Part shown: in pieces, positions 8,429 to 17,769 of the stretch
Position numbering within the stretch: position 1 is the stretch's first letter
How the letters are laid out: every line of letters begins with the position of its first letter
From: CBDBJQ01 sp965206405
Lineage (GTDB): Bacteria; Pseudomonadota; Alphaproteobacteria; UBA8366
Direction: 5' to 3'
Assembly: GCA_965206405.1 (NCBI GenBank)
Contig: CBDBJQ010000006.1
Coordinates: forward strand, 1,612,001 to 1,676,000
Length of the DNA: 64,000 nt
Position numbers and translations under genes: made by a program
The notes under the pieces: model-generated
Seen by the model: only the letters and a program-made list of their open reading frames with translations
The model's database searches: none
What the model was told of the DNA's origin: nothing

Positions 8429-8878
8429 TCACTTCTTCCCGACACTGGCAGGCGTAATGAGTTCCAGGACTTCCTCGATCAGGATCGAATCCTGGACCAT
8501 CTCGAAATGGCTATCCGGCTCCAGGAACTCCTCGGAGGCACCTGCCTCAATCCTCACATGCTTACTCCCAAGCAGGCCGGAAGTAACGATCAGGGATATG
8601 CTGTCGTCCGGGATGGGAATGCCGGTATCGATGTGCATCTCTACCAGCACATCCCGGCTCTCCGGCATGTATTGCAAATCGCTGACATGACCGACCTTCT
8701 GTCCCGCAAGCACAACATCGGAACCCGGCCTTAGGCCGGTAACGTCCCTGTGGACCGCTTCCAGCCGATAGCCGCCAGCCTCCTCGCCCGGCCTGTGCTG
8801 CATCAGCAAGCTGGTTACCAGAATGATGACCCCCAGCACCGCCGCGCCAATCACGATATGCCGAGTTTCGGTTTTCAT
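8429..8878 (-). CDS. MCE/MlaD-like protein (divergent second copy)
   Basis: 149 residues with the same plan as the downstream MlaD gene: N-terminal transmembrane helix (about 8-27) and one MCE domain (YRLEAVHRDVTGLRPGSDVVLAGQKVGHV; IPDDSISLIVTSGLLGSKHVRIEAG). Identity to its neighbour is limited to the core motif residues, so this is an old paralogue rather than a fresh duplicate. An acidic tail contains FEMVQDSILIEEVLELI. It lies 81 bp upstream of mlaD. Whether the two form a mixed hexamer or separate complexes cannot be seen from sequence. Confidence 0.88.
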   Translation of the reverse strand: MKTETRHIVIGAAVLGVIILVTSLLMQHRPGEEAGGYRLEAVHRDVTGLRPGSDVVLAGQKVGHVSDLQYMPESRDVLVEMHIDTGIPIPDDSISLIVTSGLLGSKHVRIEAGASEEFLEPDSHFEMVQDSILIEEVLELITPASVGKK

Positions 8879-8942
8879 AGCAACCTTTCCGCGTACTTCT
8901 GCCAGATTTCCAGACCGGGCTTCCTCACCGCCTCAACGAAAG

Positions 8943-9302
8943 CTAGTTCGGTGTCCAGGGTTCATAGTCACCGGTGGCATGATCGCGCTTGCCACCCTGG
9001 AGCGTGTGTCCGGGCGGTCGGTAGGCACTGGCGGTGCCCGTCCGGTTCGGCACATGGGATCTCTGCCAGAAACGCGCAACCGGGTACACCTCCATCGGAG
9101 TCTTGTCGACGGTGTAGTGCAGCCAAGCGTGCCAGCCCGGCGGCACGCTACTGGCCTCGTCCTCATGCTTGTAGATCACCCAGCGGCGATAGTGCTTGCC
9201 GTCCTGTCGGCTACGCGTCTCATAGTAGCGGTTGCCAAAGCTGTCGGCTCCAACCGGACGCCCGCCCAGAAGCGTCTGGAACCATGTCACCATCGTCGTC
9301 AT
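8943..9302 (-). CDS. NADH:ubiquinone oxidoreductase accessory subunit, NDUFA12 family
   Basis: A 119-residue homologue of mitochondrial complex I subunit NDUFA12 (B17.2), found as a supernumerary complex I subunit in alphaproteobacteria. Starting at ATG 9302 gives the family N-terminus; a longer frame to 9347 lacks counterparts. Core motif: GADSFGNRYYETR, RRWVIYK, then VPPGWHAWLHYTVDKTP. It is the first gene of the - strand run NDUFA12-MlaD-MlaD-DUF2155, an arrangement known from alphaproteobacteria that puts respiratory and envelope genes in one transcription unit. Confidence 0.92.
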   Translation of the reverse strand: MTTMVTWFQTLLGGRPVGADSFGNRYYETRSRQDGKHYRRWVIYKHEDEASSVPPGWHAWLHYTVDKTPMEVYPVARFWQRSHVPNRTGTASAYRPPGHTLQGGKRDHATGDYEPWTPN

Positions 9303-9631
9303 CAAAAGACCCCTTGAATAGCCCAGCCCCACTATCGCACCGGCCAATTACCCCGTCCATAACGCCCACAACTCCCCTCGTCCATAGGCTTGCAAAGACG
9401 AGAGGTTTGGGGGCACGGGTGCTCCTGAGCGCGGCGAGTGTAGCAGAAATTTGCCGTTGTATCTTGTGATCAGCGTCCTTGGCTGGCATCTTGGCCCGGC
9501 ATCTTTGCATGGATAAATACTGCGATTGCATGGGATCCAGATTTGCGGTTCCGCCGCCCCTCCAGTTGCAACCCCGACCGCGATCCAGGCACGATCCTGG
9601 CAACGGTTGCTCATCGGGAAAACAGAATATC

Positions 9632-10099
9632 ATGAGCGGAAAAGTTTCAGCGCGCATCGCCGATCTCGGCATCGAGTTGCCCAAGGCCGCCGCGCCGGTC
9701 GCCAACTACGTCCCGTGGGCAATCAGCGGTAATCAATTGTGGATTTCCGGCCAGTTGCCGTTCCACAACGGAGCGCTGACCCATGTTGGCAAGATCGGAG
9801 ATAGCCACGACGAGACGGCGGGACAGGAAGCCGCCCGCACCTGCGCTCTCAACGTGATCGCCCAGGCTCTCGAGGCCCTCGGTAATCTCGACCGCGTTAC
9901 CCGGCTGATCCGGCTCACTGGTTTCGTCAACGCCACGTCGGATTTTGGCGGCCATCCCGAAGTGATCAACGGCGCATCGAATCTTTTCGTTGAGGTATTC
10001 GGCGAAGCCGGCAAGCACACGCGCTGCGCGGTCGGGATGGGATCCCTGCCCCGTGATGCATCGGTCGAAATCGATGCGGTATTTGAAATAGCGGATTAG
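9632..10099 (+). CDS. RidA/YjgF family protein
   Basis: A 155-residue RidA-superfamily protein. From ATG 9632 the sequence runs RIADLGIELPKAAAPVANYVPW, then LWISGQLPF and, near the C-terminus, FGEAGKHTRCAVGMGSLPRDASVEIDAVFEI, which corresponds to the RidA segment containing the imine-deaminase arginine (TRxAVGxxxLP). RidA trims reactive 2-aminoacrylate-type imines; this longer subfamily (about 155 rather than 128 residues) is less well characterised. An open extension upstream to 9479 has no family match. It is 55 bp upstream of the MFS gene, so an operon is plausible. Confidence 0.88.
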   Translation: MSGKVSARIADLGIELPKAAAPVANYVPWAISGNQLWISGQLPFHNGALTHVGKIGDSHDETAGQEAARTCALNVIAQALEALGNLDRVTRLIRLTGFVNATSDFGGHPEVINGASNLFVEVFGEAGKHTRCAVGMGSLPRDASVEIDAVFEIAD

Positions 10100-10154
10100 C
10101 AGGACGGCTTCGCCAAACCGGCCGGGCGCCCAAATCTAACGAGAACAAAGCTAT

Positions 10155-11399
10155 ATGTCTGACGACCTCTCGACCTCGATGCCCCCTCGCCGTCGCTTGC
10201 CCTTCTCGGGCATGGGGCTGTTCGCCATTCTTGCCGGCGCGCTCATCGTCTGCATCGGCATGGGAACCCGGTTTTCCTTCGGCCTCTTTCTACAGCCGGT
10301 CAGCGTTGATCTCGGGATCGGGCGCGAGGCTTTCGGTTTCGCCATCGCCCTGCAGAACATCGTCTGGGGGCTGTCCCAGCCTTTCGCCGGCGCCATCGCC
10401 GACCGCTATGGACCGGGGCGCGTCATCGCCATCGGCGGCACCTTCTATGGGGCCGGGCTTTTCTTTGCTGCCCAGAGCACCCTCCCCGGAGAACTTTATC
10501 TCAGCCTCGGGCTTCTGATCGGCCTTGGCCTCAGCGGCACCACCTTCGCCGTCGTTCTCGGCGCTATCGGACGGCTGGTGCCTGAAAACAGGCGTTCCCT
10601 GGCCCTCGGTATCGCAACAACCGGCGGCTCGATGGGCCAGTTCCTCTTCATCCCGATCGGACGGACCCTGCTCGCCGAGTTTGGCTGGATAAACTCCTTC
10701 ATGCTACTCGCGATCGGCAGCTGCCTAATGGTTCTGGCGGCGATGATGCTCGCCAGAAAATCGGGCGACGAGGCCAGTGGCCAGGATGCACGCCAGTCGA
10801 TCCGCGAAGCGATCAAGGAGGCGCGCGGCCATTCGGGATACTGGTACCTGACCGCCGCGTTCATGGTTTGCGGGTTTCACGTCACCTTTATCGGAACCCA
10901 CCTTGCCGCCTTCCTCAGCGATCAGGGGCTGTCTGCGACTATCGGGGCCACAGCGCTTGGCATTATCGGGCTCTTCAACATCCTCAGCAGCATTCTCGCG
11001 GGCGTGCTCGGTGACATTTTCCGGAAGAAATACCTGCTGAGCTGGTTCTATCTCGCTCGCTCCCTTGTCATTACCGGCTTTCTGATCATCCCGATCACCG
11101 AAACGACGGCGCTGATTTTTGCGGCTCTGATCGGCACGTTGTGGCTCGGAACGGTACCGATAACAAGCAGCCTCGTGGCGCAGATTTTTGGAGTTCGATA
11201 CCTCTCGATGCTTTTCGGCTTCGTGTTTTTCAGCCATCAGATCGGCAGTTTCTTCGGCGCGTGGTTCGGCGGCTATATCTATGACGCCTACGGCTCGTAC
11301 CAGATAGCTTGGGTGATCGCGATCGCCATCGGCATCCTGGCGGCCTTACTCCATCTTCCGATCGTCGACACCCCGATGGCCCGACTCCGCCGCGCCTAA
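10155..11399 (+). CDS. MFS transporter, 12 TM
   Basis: A 414-residue major facilitator superfamily permease. The N-terminal TM1 segment (about residues 17-38) is followed by GMGTRFSFGLFLQPVS and the loop 2-3 signature region GAIADRYGPGRVI. A mid-protein hydrophilic stretch around 190-215 (KSGDEASGQDARQSI) separates two six-helix halves. It resembles the OFA/monocarboxylate-like branch, so an organic anion is the best guess, but no substrate can be assigned. A 13-bp tandem repeat begins 9 bp after its stop codon. Confidence 0.87.
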   Translation: MSDDLSTSMPPRRRLPFSGMGLFAILAGALIVCIGMGTRFSFGLFLQPVSVDLGIGREAFGFAIALQNIVWGLSQPFAGAIADRYGPGRVIAIGGTFYGAGLFFAAQSTLPGELYLSLGLLIGLGLSGTTFAVVLGAIGRLVPENRRSLALGIATTGGSMGQFLFIPIGRTLLAEFGWINSFMLLAIGSCLMVLAAMMLARKSGDEASGQDARQSIREAIKEARGHSGYWYLTAAFMVCGFHVTFIGTHLAAFLSDQGLSATIGATALGIIGLFNILSSILAGVLGDIFRKKYLLSWFYLARSLVITGFLIIPITETTALIFAALIGTLWLGTVPITSSLVAQIFGVRYLSMLFGFVFFSHQIGSFFGAWFGGYIYDAYGSYQIAWVIAIAIGILAALLHLPIVDTPMARLRRA

Positions 11400-11742
11400 C
11401 GGCATAGGCTAGCGGCCATCGCTAGCGGCCATCGCTAACGGTCATCGTTAGCATCATCGCCGCGCCGCCATCACCGATATTGGCGCTGGCACTGGCGCTG
11501 GTATCGCCATAATTGCCCGAAACACCACATTAGGCGTGATAAGAAAACAACGCGCTCGGTCAGTCTGCCAGATATCCGCTTGCAAAATATCCAACAAACG
11601 AATCTTTTATTTTTTGGCTTGCTGACCGCTTATTTTTTAATTATTTTACAATATGTTCATGCTGGCATTCGCGCCCAGCGTGAATTTGCCACTTAAACAC
11701 GAAGTGACATGCAACCGTTTCTAATTCTACAGGAAGAACTTG
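11400..11742. other. Intergenic region with tandem repeat and AT-rich promoter segment
   Basis: About 340 bp between the MFS and H-NS-like genes. The first 60 bp are a tandem repeat, listed separately. The stretch 11585-11660 is strongly AT-rich (runs of T and A around TTTTATTTTTTGG and TTATTTTTTAATTATTTTACAATATG), unlike the rest of the window, and probably holds the H-NS-like gene promoter and possibly its own autoregulatory binding tract. No gene is seen. Confidence 0.5.
11408..11458. repeat. 13-bp short tandem repeat, about four copies
   Basis: GCTAGCGGCCATC at 11408-11420 and again, perfectly, at 11421-11433; a third copy with two changes at 11434-11446; a fourth, degraded copy to 11458. 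The array starts nine bases after the MFS stop codon. No spacers, so it is not a CRISPR array. Confidence 0.85.
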
Positions 11743-12114
11743 ATGGTCAACATCAACATCTCGCAATACAGCCCAGCAGAACTCAAGGCTCTGCAAAAGC
11801 GCATCAAAAAAGAACAAGATACCCGCACATCGAAAATGCGGCGAACTCTTAGGGCCAAATTCAAAAAAGAAGCAGCCTTCGAGGGCATGACCCTGCGGGA
11901 TGTGTTTCCCGAGCTGAGGGGAAAAGCCGCTGCCACATCCTCGAAACCGGGCCCGAAGAAGAGGAAAACCAAAGCGCAGATCCTCTATCGCAACCGGGCT
12001 ACCGGCGAGACTTGGACGGGCTACGGTCGCCCCCCCCAGTGGATCAGCAATCTGATGCGGCAGAGAAATATCGACATCAAGGTCTTCAAGAACCTGCCCG
12101 AATACAAGGCTTGA
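11743..12114 (+). CDS. H-NS-family nucleoid-associated protein
   Basis: 123 residues from ATG 11743, preceded by an AGGAAG ribosome-binding site at 11731; the TTG just before it (11740) is less well placed. A basic N-terminal helical part (ELKALQKRIKKEQDTRTSKMRR) is the oligomerisation region, a flexible linker carries Lys/Pro (KPGPKKRKTK), and the C-terminal DNA-binding core contains TWTGYGRPPQW, the hallmark AT-hook-like loop of the H-NS/MvaT-like family seen in alphaproteobacterial HvrA/H-NS proteins. It probably silences AT-rich DNA. The cas3-containing AT-rich segment at the right end of this window is the type of target such proteins bind, although that link is inference. Confidence 0.92.
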   Translation: MVNINISQYSPAELKALQKRIKKEQDTRTSKMRRTLRAKFKKEAAFEGMTLRDVFPELRGKAAATSSKPGPKKRKTKAQILYRNRATGETWTGYGRPPQWISNLMRQRNIDIKVFKNLPEYKA

Positions 12115-12235
12115 ATGCCTTAGTTTCGAACCTGAAAGTCTTGTGGGTGTATCCCTCTACCCCTGAATCCAGGGGCTAAAGGCGGGCCTCGTACCGGACC
12201 CCGAATACGCTCTTTATTTGTTTGAAATTGCGACA

Positions 12236-12273
12236 CCCTGCCCCAATCGATTGAAGAATCGATTGGGGCAGGG
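12236..12273. terminator. Perfect 17-bp inverted repeat, probable bidirectional transcription stop
   Basis: CCCTGCCCCAATCGATT (12236-12252) is followed by the 4-base loop GAAG and its exact reverse complement (12257-12273). It lies between the converging H-NS-like and amidohydrolase genes, where a shared terminator is expected. Neither side has a T-run, so it is not a textbook intrinsic terminator; it could block RNA 3' degradation or be a protein-binding palindrome. Confidence 0.55.
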
Positions 12274-12335
12274 CCGTGCCGCATCCGAATACCCGGCAGT
12301 GACGCCGGAGCAGATGTTTTAGGGCGCGCCGCCGT

Positions 12336-13478
12336 TTAGACGAAACCGTATAATTCAGCGGCGTTGCTGCAGATTACTTTGTGCTTCTTTTCCTCGGGCA
12401 AGTGTCCGAGTTCCCGTTCAATAAACTCCTGAGAATCCGGCCAGACACCGTCCGGATGCGGGAAATCCGAACCCCACATCACGTTTTCGACACCAAGAAA
12501 ATCAAGCATTTGCGTCCCAACGGTGTCGGACTGGTACGTGGCCCGGCACTGCCGGTGCCAATATTCGGAAGGTTTCATTTTGAGCGTGAGATCCTTGAAC
12601 TGGTCCTCCCACTCGAGGTCCATGTGGTCGATGATGTAGGGGATCCAACCGATTCCCGCTTCACCAATCACAATGTTGATATTCGGATATTTCTCCAGAA
12701 CGCCGCCGTAGATCACTTCCATGAGAATCCGCGACATCGAAAGCTGGAAGCTGGTGATGTAGACCGCAAACGCTTGGCGTTGCTGCAGCGGCTCAAAATG
12801 CGACCAGTCCGGGCGTTCGGTTCCGATGGTGTGGAAATGCACCGGCAACCCGACTTCATTGGCAGCCGCCCATACCGGATCCCAGTCCGGATGGAACAAC
12901 GGCATCAGGCTATGGGTATTGGCAATCTCGACACCCCGCACCACGCCGCGCTTGGCGACGCGCTTTATTTCCGCAACCGCGGCCCTGATGCTGCTGCTTG
13001 GGATAGCGGCCAGGCCGGCAAAACGGTCGGGATAGACGGAGCAGAACTCAGCCAGCCACTCGTTGTAGATGCGCATCACCTCGTTCTCGGCCTCCACGTC
13101 CTGGAGGCGCTGGGCGGCCCCGAGAATGCCGTAGAGAACCTCCGCCTGGATGCCATCCCGATCCTGGTCCTTGATGCGCAGGTCCGGATCGGTCAACCGG
13201 CGAATACCGCGCTTGCCGTCATCGTAGAGACCCTCGGCGGCCATGCGGTCAGAGCGATTGATTTCGCCCGGAACATATTCCCGGCCAGCTGATCCCATGC
13301 CGTTGACCAGGCCGAAATCGGCTCCTTTTTGGCTCACCCAGCGGGATTTTCCGTCATCGGCCTCCATGACATAGGGCATCCGGTCCTTGAGCGCCGGATC
13401 TGCGCTGGAAACGAACAAATCCGGTGGCAACCATATCAAATCGAGATGACAATCTGCTGAAATACACTGGTATTCCAT
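12336..13478 (-). CDS. Amidohydrolase family (amidohydrolase_2, TIM-barrel) protein
   Basis: A 380-residue metal-dependent hydrolase/decarboxylase of the ACMSD/amidohydrolase_2 type. Starting at ATG 13478 it opens with ISADCHLDLIWLPPDLF, in which the histidine of the D-C-H motif stands for the first metal ligand. Later come the barrel histidine VGLPVHFHTIGT (about 190-200), EAGIGWIPYIIDHMD, and the C-terminal MWGSDFPHPDGVWPDS with the conserved aspartate and SDFPH motif. Family members hydrolyse or decarboxylate aromatic and cyclic acids. It is a single gene, divergent from the FemAB-like gene; the substrate is unknown. Confidence 0.87.
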   Translation of the reverse strand: MEYQCISADCHLDLIWLPPDLFVSSADPALKDRMPYVMEADDGKSRWVSQKGADFGLVNGMGSAGREYVPGEINRSDRMAAEGLYDDGKRGIRRLTDPDLRIKDQDRDGIQAEVLYGILGAAQRLQDVEAENEVMRIYNEWLAEFCSVYPDRFAGLAAIPSSSIRAAVAEIKRVAKRGVVRGVEIANTHSLMPLFHPDWDPVWAAANEVGLPVHFHTIGTERPDWSHFEPLQQRQAFAVYITSFQLSMSRILMEVIYGGVLEKYPNINIVIGEAGIGWIPYIIDHMDLEWEDQFKDLTLKMKPSEYWHRQCRATYQSDTVGTQMLDFLGVENVMWGSDFPHPDGVWPDSQEFIERELGHLPEEKKHKVICSNAAELYGFV

Positions 13479-13780
13479 CGTAAAACCCGCCCCCCTGGAT
13501 TCAGTTCCTAGCTTTAGACGAAGACAACGTCCGGCACGATATCAAATGCGGAATACCGGGCCAAACAACCCGGCTTGCCCCAAGCCTCCTACAACGCTTC
13601 CAGCCAAGATTCCACCTTGGCCGCCCCACCGCTATGTCAACCTCCCGAGGACGAAACCAACCTTCCGTTCCAGTTCCGGAGGCGGCGGCGCTGATTTGAA
13701 AAAGCGCCTTCCAAGGACCACTCTTCAAGCCTCAGTGCAAAGCCAAATCCCGAGCCAGGTGCCAAGCGAAACCCCGGATA
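13479..13780. other. Divergent intergenic region
   Basis: About 300 bp between the divergent amidohydrolase and FemAB-like genes. It is rich in AACC and CCAA-type words but contains no convincing open frame, inverted repeat or regulatory site that I can name. Confidence 0.4.
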
Positions 13781-14965
13781 ATGTCTGACGAAGAAAAAAC
13801 CATCTCGGTGAAGGTCGTGCCCCGGATCAACGAAATCCCGGCCGCTTCCTGGGATGCATGCACCGTTCCCGACGCACAGGACACCAACCCCTTCGTCTGC
13901 CATGCCTTTCTCGATGCGCTCGAAGAGAGCGGTGCGGTCTCGCCGGAGACCGGGTGGCTGCCCCAGCACCTGGTCGTCGAGGGCGATGCAGGCGAGATCG
14001 TCGGGGCAGCGCCGATGTATCTGAAAAACCACTCGATGGGCGAATACGTCTTCGATTATGGATGGGCCGACGCCTATGAGAGGGCTGGCGGCCGTTACTA
14101 TCCAAAACTCCAAGTCTCCGTCCCGTTCTCCCCGGTAACCGGACCGAGGCTTCTGGCCCGGCCGGGCCCGGAGGAGAGCACGACGCGCGTGGCGATCGCC
14201 GCCGCCATGATGAAACTGACCGACAGGGAGCAGATATCCTCGCTGCACGTAACATTCCCTCTCGAAGACGAGGCCAGGATTCTGGAAAGGGCCGGTTTCC
14301 TGATACGCAGCGGGCATCAGTTCCACTGGAAGAACCGGGAATACGATTCCTTTGATGCGTTTCTCGCAACACTGACGAGTCGCAAGAGAAAATCGATCCG
14401 CAAGGAACGGCGGGAGGTCGCAGAAAGCGGCATCGTGATCCGCAAGCTGTCAGGAACCGAGATCACCGATGCGAACTGGGACGACTTCTACCATTTCTAC
14501 ACCGACACCTACGACCGCAAATGGGGCCGTCCCTATCTGACACGCGAGTTTTTCGACATTATCTCGAAAACCATGCCCGATTCACTCGTGCTCATGCTCG
14601 CCGAGATCGACGGCAGATCCATCGGCGGCGCCATGAACCTGAAAGGCAGCGGCACGCTGTTCGGACGCAACTGGGGGTGCATCGCCGATCATCGGTTCCT
14701 CCATTTCGAGACCTGCTATTACAGCGCGATGGAATACGCGATCGAAAACGGTCTGCAGCGGGTGGAGGCGGGAACACGGGGGCCGCAAAAGCTGCAGCGT
14801 GGATACGAGCCGGTCGAAACCTGCAGCGCCCACTGGATACCCAATCCGGGTTTCCGGGATGCGGTCGAGCGTTTCCTCAAGGAGGAGCGGCGTGAGGAAG
14901 AGCACTACATTAACCGGATGGGAGAGGCCCTGCCCTACCGGCAGGACGACAGCGACCCTTCCTGA
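13781..14965 (+). CDS. FemAB/GNAT-fold acyltransferase (DUF482, peptidogalycan-type)
   Basis: 394 residues. The protein matches the DUF482/COG3146 family, predicted acyltransferases related to FemAB and the GNAT fold. Signature stretches: NPFVCHAFLDALEESGAV, LPQHLVVEGDAGEIVGAAPMYLKNHS, YDSFDAFLATLTSRKRKSIRKER, YDRKWGRPYLTREFF, and the C-terminal VEAGTRGPQKLQRGYEP. Homologues are widespread in alphaproteobacteria but not firmly characterised; aminoacyl-tRNA-dependent or acyl-CoA-dependent transfer to an envelope or peptide acceptor is the usual prediction. It precedes clpA tail to tail with an 81 bp gap. Confidence 0.87.
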   Translation: MSDEEKTISVKVVPRINEIPAASWDACTVPDAQDTNPFVCHAFLDALEESGAVSPETGWLPQHLVVEGDAGEIVGAAPMYLKNHSMGEYVFDYGWADAYERAGGRYYPKLQVSVPFSPVTGPRLLARPGPEESTTRVAIAAAMMKLTDREQISSLHVTFPLEDEARILERAGFLIRSGHQFHWKNREYDSFDAFLATLTSRKRKSIRKERREVAESGIVIRKLSGTEITDANWDDFYHFYTDTYDRKWGRPYLTREFFDIISKTMPDSLVLMLAEIDGRSIGGAMNLKGSGTLFGRNWGCIADHRFLHFETCYYSAMEYAIENGLQRVEAGTRGPQKLQRGYEPVETCSAHWIPNPGFRDAVERFLKEERREEEHYINRMGEALPYRQDDSDPS

Positions 14966-15046
14966 TCTCCGGATACGGCGAAGGATGCGGTCTGCTGGTA
15001 CGGCAACGCTTCAGCCGGCCAATTCGGATCAGCCAGCGGGTGTGGG

Positions 15047-17416
15047 TCAGGCGGCCGGTTCTGTGACGGAAGGATTCTTCTTTTTCGGGGCGGGTTTTCC
15101 GCCCCCTTTCTTGTCCCGTCCACCGGAGCTCTGGCCCGATGTCGCCGACGTGATGACGAAAGTGAGATCGTCGTTTTTCGTGGCGATGGCAACAGAGCCG
15201 CCACCAGTAAGCTTGCCGAACAGGAGCTCTTCGGAAAGCGGCTGCTTGATCTTCTCCTGGATCAACCGTCCGAGCGGGCGGGCTCCGAATTCCGGCTGAT
15301 AGCCGCGCGCGGCAAGCCAGTTGCGCGCGGCCTCGGTCAGCGAGATCGTCACTTTGTGTTCGGAAATCTGCTGCTCGAGTTCCTTGATGAACTTGTCGAC
15401 AACCAAGTTTACGACTCCGGGCGAAAGGCTGGAGAACCCGATTATCGCATCAAGACGATTGCGGAACTCGGGTGTGAACATCCGCAATATCGCCTCCTGA
15501 TCCTCGCCGCTCCGGGTTTCCCGGCCAAAGCCGATCGGTGCGCGCGCGAGATCGGCCGCGCCCGCATTGGTGGTCATGATCAAAACCACGTTCCGGAAAT
15601 CAACCGTTTTGCCGTTGTGATCGGTCAGTTTGCCGTGATCCATGATCTGCAGCAGCAGGTTGAAAACGTCGGGATGCGCCTTCTCAATCTCGTCGAGAAG
15701 CAGAACCATGTGCGGCTGCTGGTCGGCGGCATCCGTCAAAAGGCCACCCTGGTCGAAGCCCACATAGCCGGGCGGTGCGCCGATGAGCCGAGACACACTG
15801 TGCCGCTCCATGTACTCGGACATATCGAAACGCACGAGCTTGATGCCCATGATCTTGGCGAGCTGGCGCGCGACCTCCGTCTTGCCAACTCCGGTGGGTC
15901 CCGAGAACAGGTAGCTACCGATCGGTTTTTCCGGCTCCCGCAACCCGGCCCGGGAAAGTTTGATTGCGCTCGCCAGCGCCTTGATCGCGGAGTCCTGTCC
16001 GAAAACGACCGCCTTCAGATCGTTCTCCAGATTGGCCAGCGCAGCCTTGTCGTTTTTCGATACCTGCTTGGGCGGAATCCGCGCCATCGTCGCGACCACC
16101 TTCTCGACGTCGCTGCTGCGAAGGGTTTTCTTCCGCTTGGCTGCCGGCATCAGCATCTGTGACGCGCCCGCCTCGTCGATGACGTCGATAGCCTTGTCGG
16201 GGAGTTTGCGGTCTCCGATGTAACGGTGCGACAGCTCGGTTGCCGTCCGCAGGGCGTCCATGGTGTAGCGCACATCATGGTGCTCTTCATAGTAGGGCTT
16301 CAGGCCGCGCAGGATCTTGACCGTTTCCTCGAGTGTCGGCTCATCGATATCGATCTTCTGGAATCGGCGCACCAGCGCCCGGTCCTTCTCGAAGTGGTTC
16401 CGGTATTCCTTGTAGGTGGTCGAGCCGATGCAGCGCACGGTGCCGCTCTGCAGCTCCGGCTTCAGGATGTTGGATGCGTCCATGGATCCGCCCGAGGTCG
16501 CGCCGGCGCCGATGACGGTATGGATCTCGTCGATGAACAGGATCGCGCCATCGTGGTTGGTCACTTCCACCATCACCGCCTTCAGGCGCTCCTCGAAATC
16601 GCCCCGATAGCGGGTTCCCGCCAGCAGAGCTCCCATGTCGAGCGCAAAGATCGTCGCATTCTTGAGGACGTCCGGCACCTCCTCGTTCACGATCCGTCGC
16701 GCCAGACCTTCGGCAACCGCGGTCTTGCCCACCCCCGGATCACCGACATAGAGCGGGTTGTTCTTCGTCCGGCGGCAGAGAATCTGGATCGTCCGTTCGA
16801 CCTCCCTTTCCCTGCCTATCAGTGGATCGATCCGGCCCGCCGCCGCCTTGGCGTTGAGATCAACACAGAAGTTACTCAGGGCATCCTCGCCCTTCTTCTT
16901 GCCGGGTTTCGTTTCCTCCTCTGCGTCACTGCCGACCTCCGCGCCGCTTACGGTGCGCGCCTCGTCGCTCCCGGGGCGCTTGGCGATGCCGTGGCTGAGG
17001 TAGTTGACGGCGTCGAAACGGGTCATTTCCTGCTTGTGGAGGAAATAGACAGCGTGGTTCTCCTGCTCGGCAAAGATGGCAACGAGGACATTGGCCCCGG
17101 TCACCTGCTCTTGGCCGGTGTGTTGGACATGGCTGGCCGCCCGCAGGAGAATGCGCTGGAAAGCTGTCGTCAGGCCGGTCGCACCGGACCTTTCAGGGTC
17201 GCCCGGAATCTCAAGTTCCTCGCTGATATACCGACGCAGATCCTCCTGCAGGGCCTCGATGTCGACATCGCAGGCCCGGAAGACGGCGATCGCGTCCTGG
17301 TCCTCGGTCAGGGCGAGGAGGAGATGCTCAAGGGTGGCTGCGGAATGCCCGTGATCCACCGCGTAGTGCATCGCCCGCCGCAGGCTTATATCAAGGTTCT
17401 CTGAAAACGCCGACAT
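15047..17416 (-). CDS. clpA: ATP-dependent Clp protease ATP-binding subunit ClpA
   Basis: A 789-residue class 1 Clp/Hsp100 unfoldase that feeds substrates to ClpP. The N-domain (about 1-145: [31 protein letters not shown]) binds the ClpS adaptor. Two AAA+ modules follow: D1 with Walker [16 protein letters not shown] and Walker [10 protein letters not shown], and D2 with Walker [16 protein letters not shown] and Walker [15 protein letters not shown]. The ClpP-docking IGF-type loop is present (DAIIGFSS). No long ClpB middle coiled coil, which separates it from ClpB. The C-terminus carries a Gly/Lys/Pro-rich tail ([15 protein letters not shown]) beyond the usual end. It follows clpS by 32 bp. 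Confidence 0.97.
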   Translation of the reverse strand: MSAFSENLDISLRRAMHYAVDHGHSAATLEHLLLALTEDQDAIAVFRACDVDIEALQEDLRRYISEELEIPGDPERSGATGLTTAFQRILLRAASHVQHTGQEQVTGANVLVAIFAEQENHAVYFLHKQEMTRFDAVNYLSHGIAKRPGSDEARTVSGAEVGSDAEEETKPGKKKGEDALSNFCVDLNAKAAAGRIDPLIGREREVERTIQILCRRTKNNPLYVGDPGVGKTAVAEGLARRIVNEEVPDVLKNATIFALDMGALLAGTRYRGDFEERLKAVMVEVTNHDGAILFIDEIHTVIGAGATSGGSMDASNILKPELQSGTVRCIGSTTYKEYRNHFEKDRALVRRFQKIDIDEPTLEETVKILRGLKPYYEEHHDVRYTMDALRTATELSHRYIGDRKLPDKAIDVIDEAGASQMLMPAAKRKKTLRSSDVEKVVATMARIPPKQVSKNDKAALANLENDLKAVVFGQDSAIKALASAIKLSRAGLREPEKPIGSYLFSGPTGVGKTEVARQLAKIMGIKLVRFDMSEYMERHSVSRLIGAPPGYVGFDQGGLLTDAADQQPHMVLLLDEIEKAHPDVFNLLLQIMDHGKLTDHNGKTVDFRNVVLIMTTNAGAADLARAPIGFGRETRSGEDQEAILRMFTPEFRNRLDAIIGFSSLSPGVVNLVVDKFIKELEQQISEHKVTISLTEAARNWLAARGYQPEFGARPLGRLIQEKIKQPLSEELLFGKLTGGGSVAIATKNDDLTFVITSATSGQSSGGRDKKGGGKPAPKKKNPSVTEPAA

Positions 17417-17448
17417 GGCAGTCTTTCCGATCCGTCTTTCTCTCTAGG

Positions 17449-17769
17449 TCAATCTTTTTCCATCCTGCACTGCAGGGGATGCTCATGGCGCCTGGCGAAC
17501 TCCATCACCTGGTCAACCTTGGTCTCGGCGATTTCATAGGCGAAGACCCCGCACACACCGACGCCGATGCGATGCACATGGAGCATAACCGAAGTCGCCT
17601 TCTCTCTTCCCATGCCAAAGAAACGCTCGAGAACATGTACGACGAATTCCATCGGCGTGTAATCATCATTCAACAGCAGAACCTTGTACATCGAAGGTTT
17701 CTTGGTCTTCTCGCGGGATTTGACCAACACACCGGTCTGGCCTTGCCCGTTGCGGTCTGAATCGCTCAT
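17449..17769 (-). CDS. clpS: ATP-dependent Clp protease adaptor ClpS
   Basis: A 106-residue N-end-rule adaptor that hands N-degron substrates to ClpA. After a disordered charged N-terminal tail (about 1-25) comes the ClpS core: [24 protein letters not shown], with the N-D-D-Y-T-P-M substrate-binding segment, and [22 protein letters not shown], including the conserved HxxG and cysteine positions. It is directly upstream of clpA on the same strand. With aat in the same window, all visible parts point to a functional leucine/phenylalanine N-degron pathway. Confidence 0.97.
   Translation of the reverse strand: MSDSDRNGQGQTGVLVKSREKTKKPSMYKVLLLNDDYTPMEFVVHVLERFFGMGREKATSVMLHVHRIGVGVCGVFAYEIAETKVDQVMEFARRHEHPLQCRMEKD

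Noticed and set aside
15356..17404. Two long + strand frames (15356-16162, 16226-17404) opposite clpA
   Set aside because: Both are mirror frames of clpA, a very strong gene call with all motifs.
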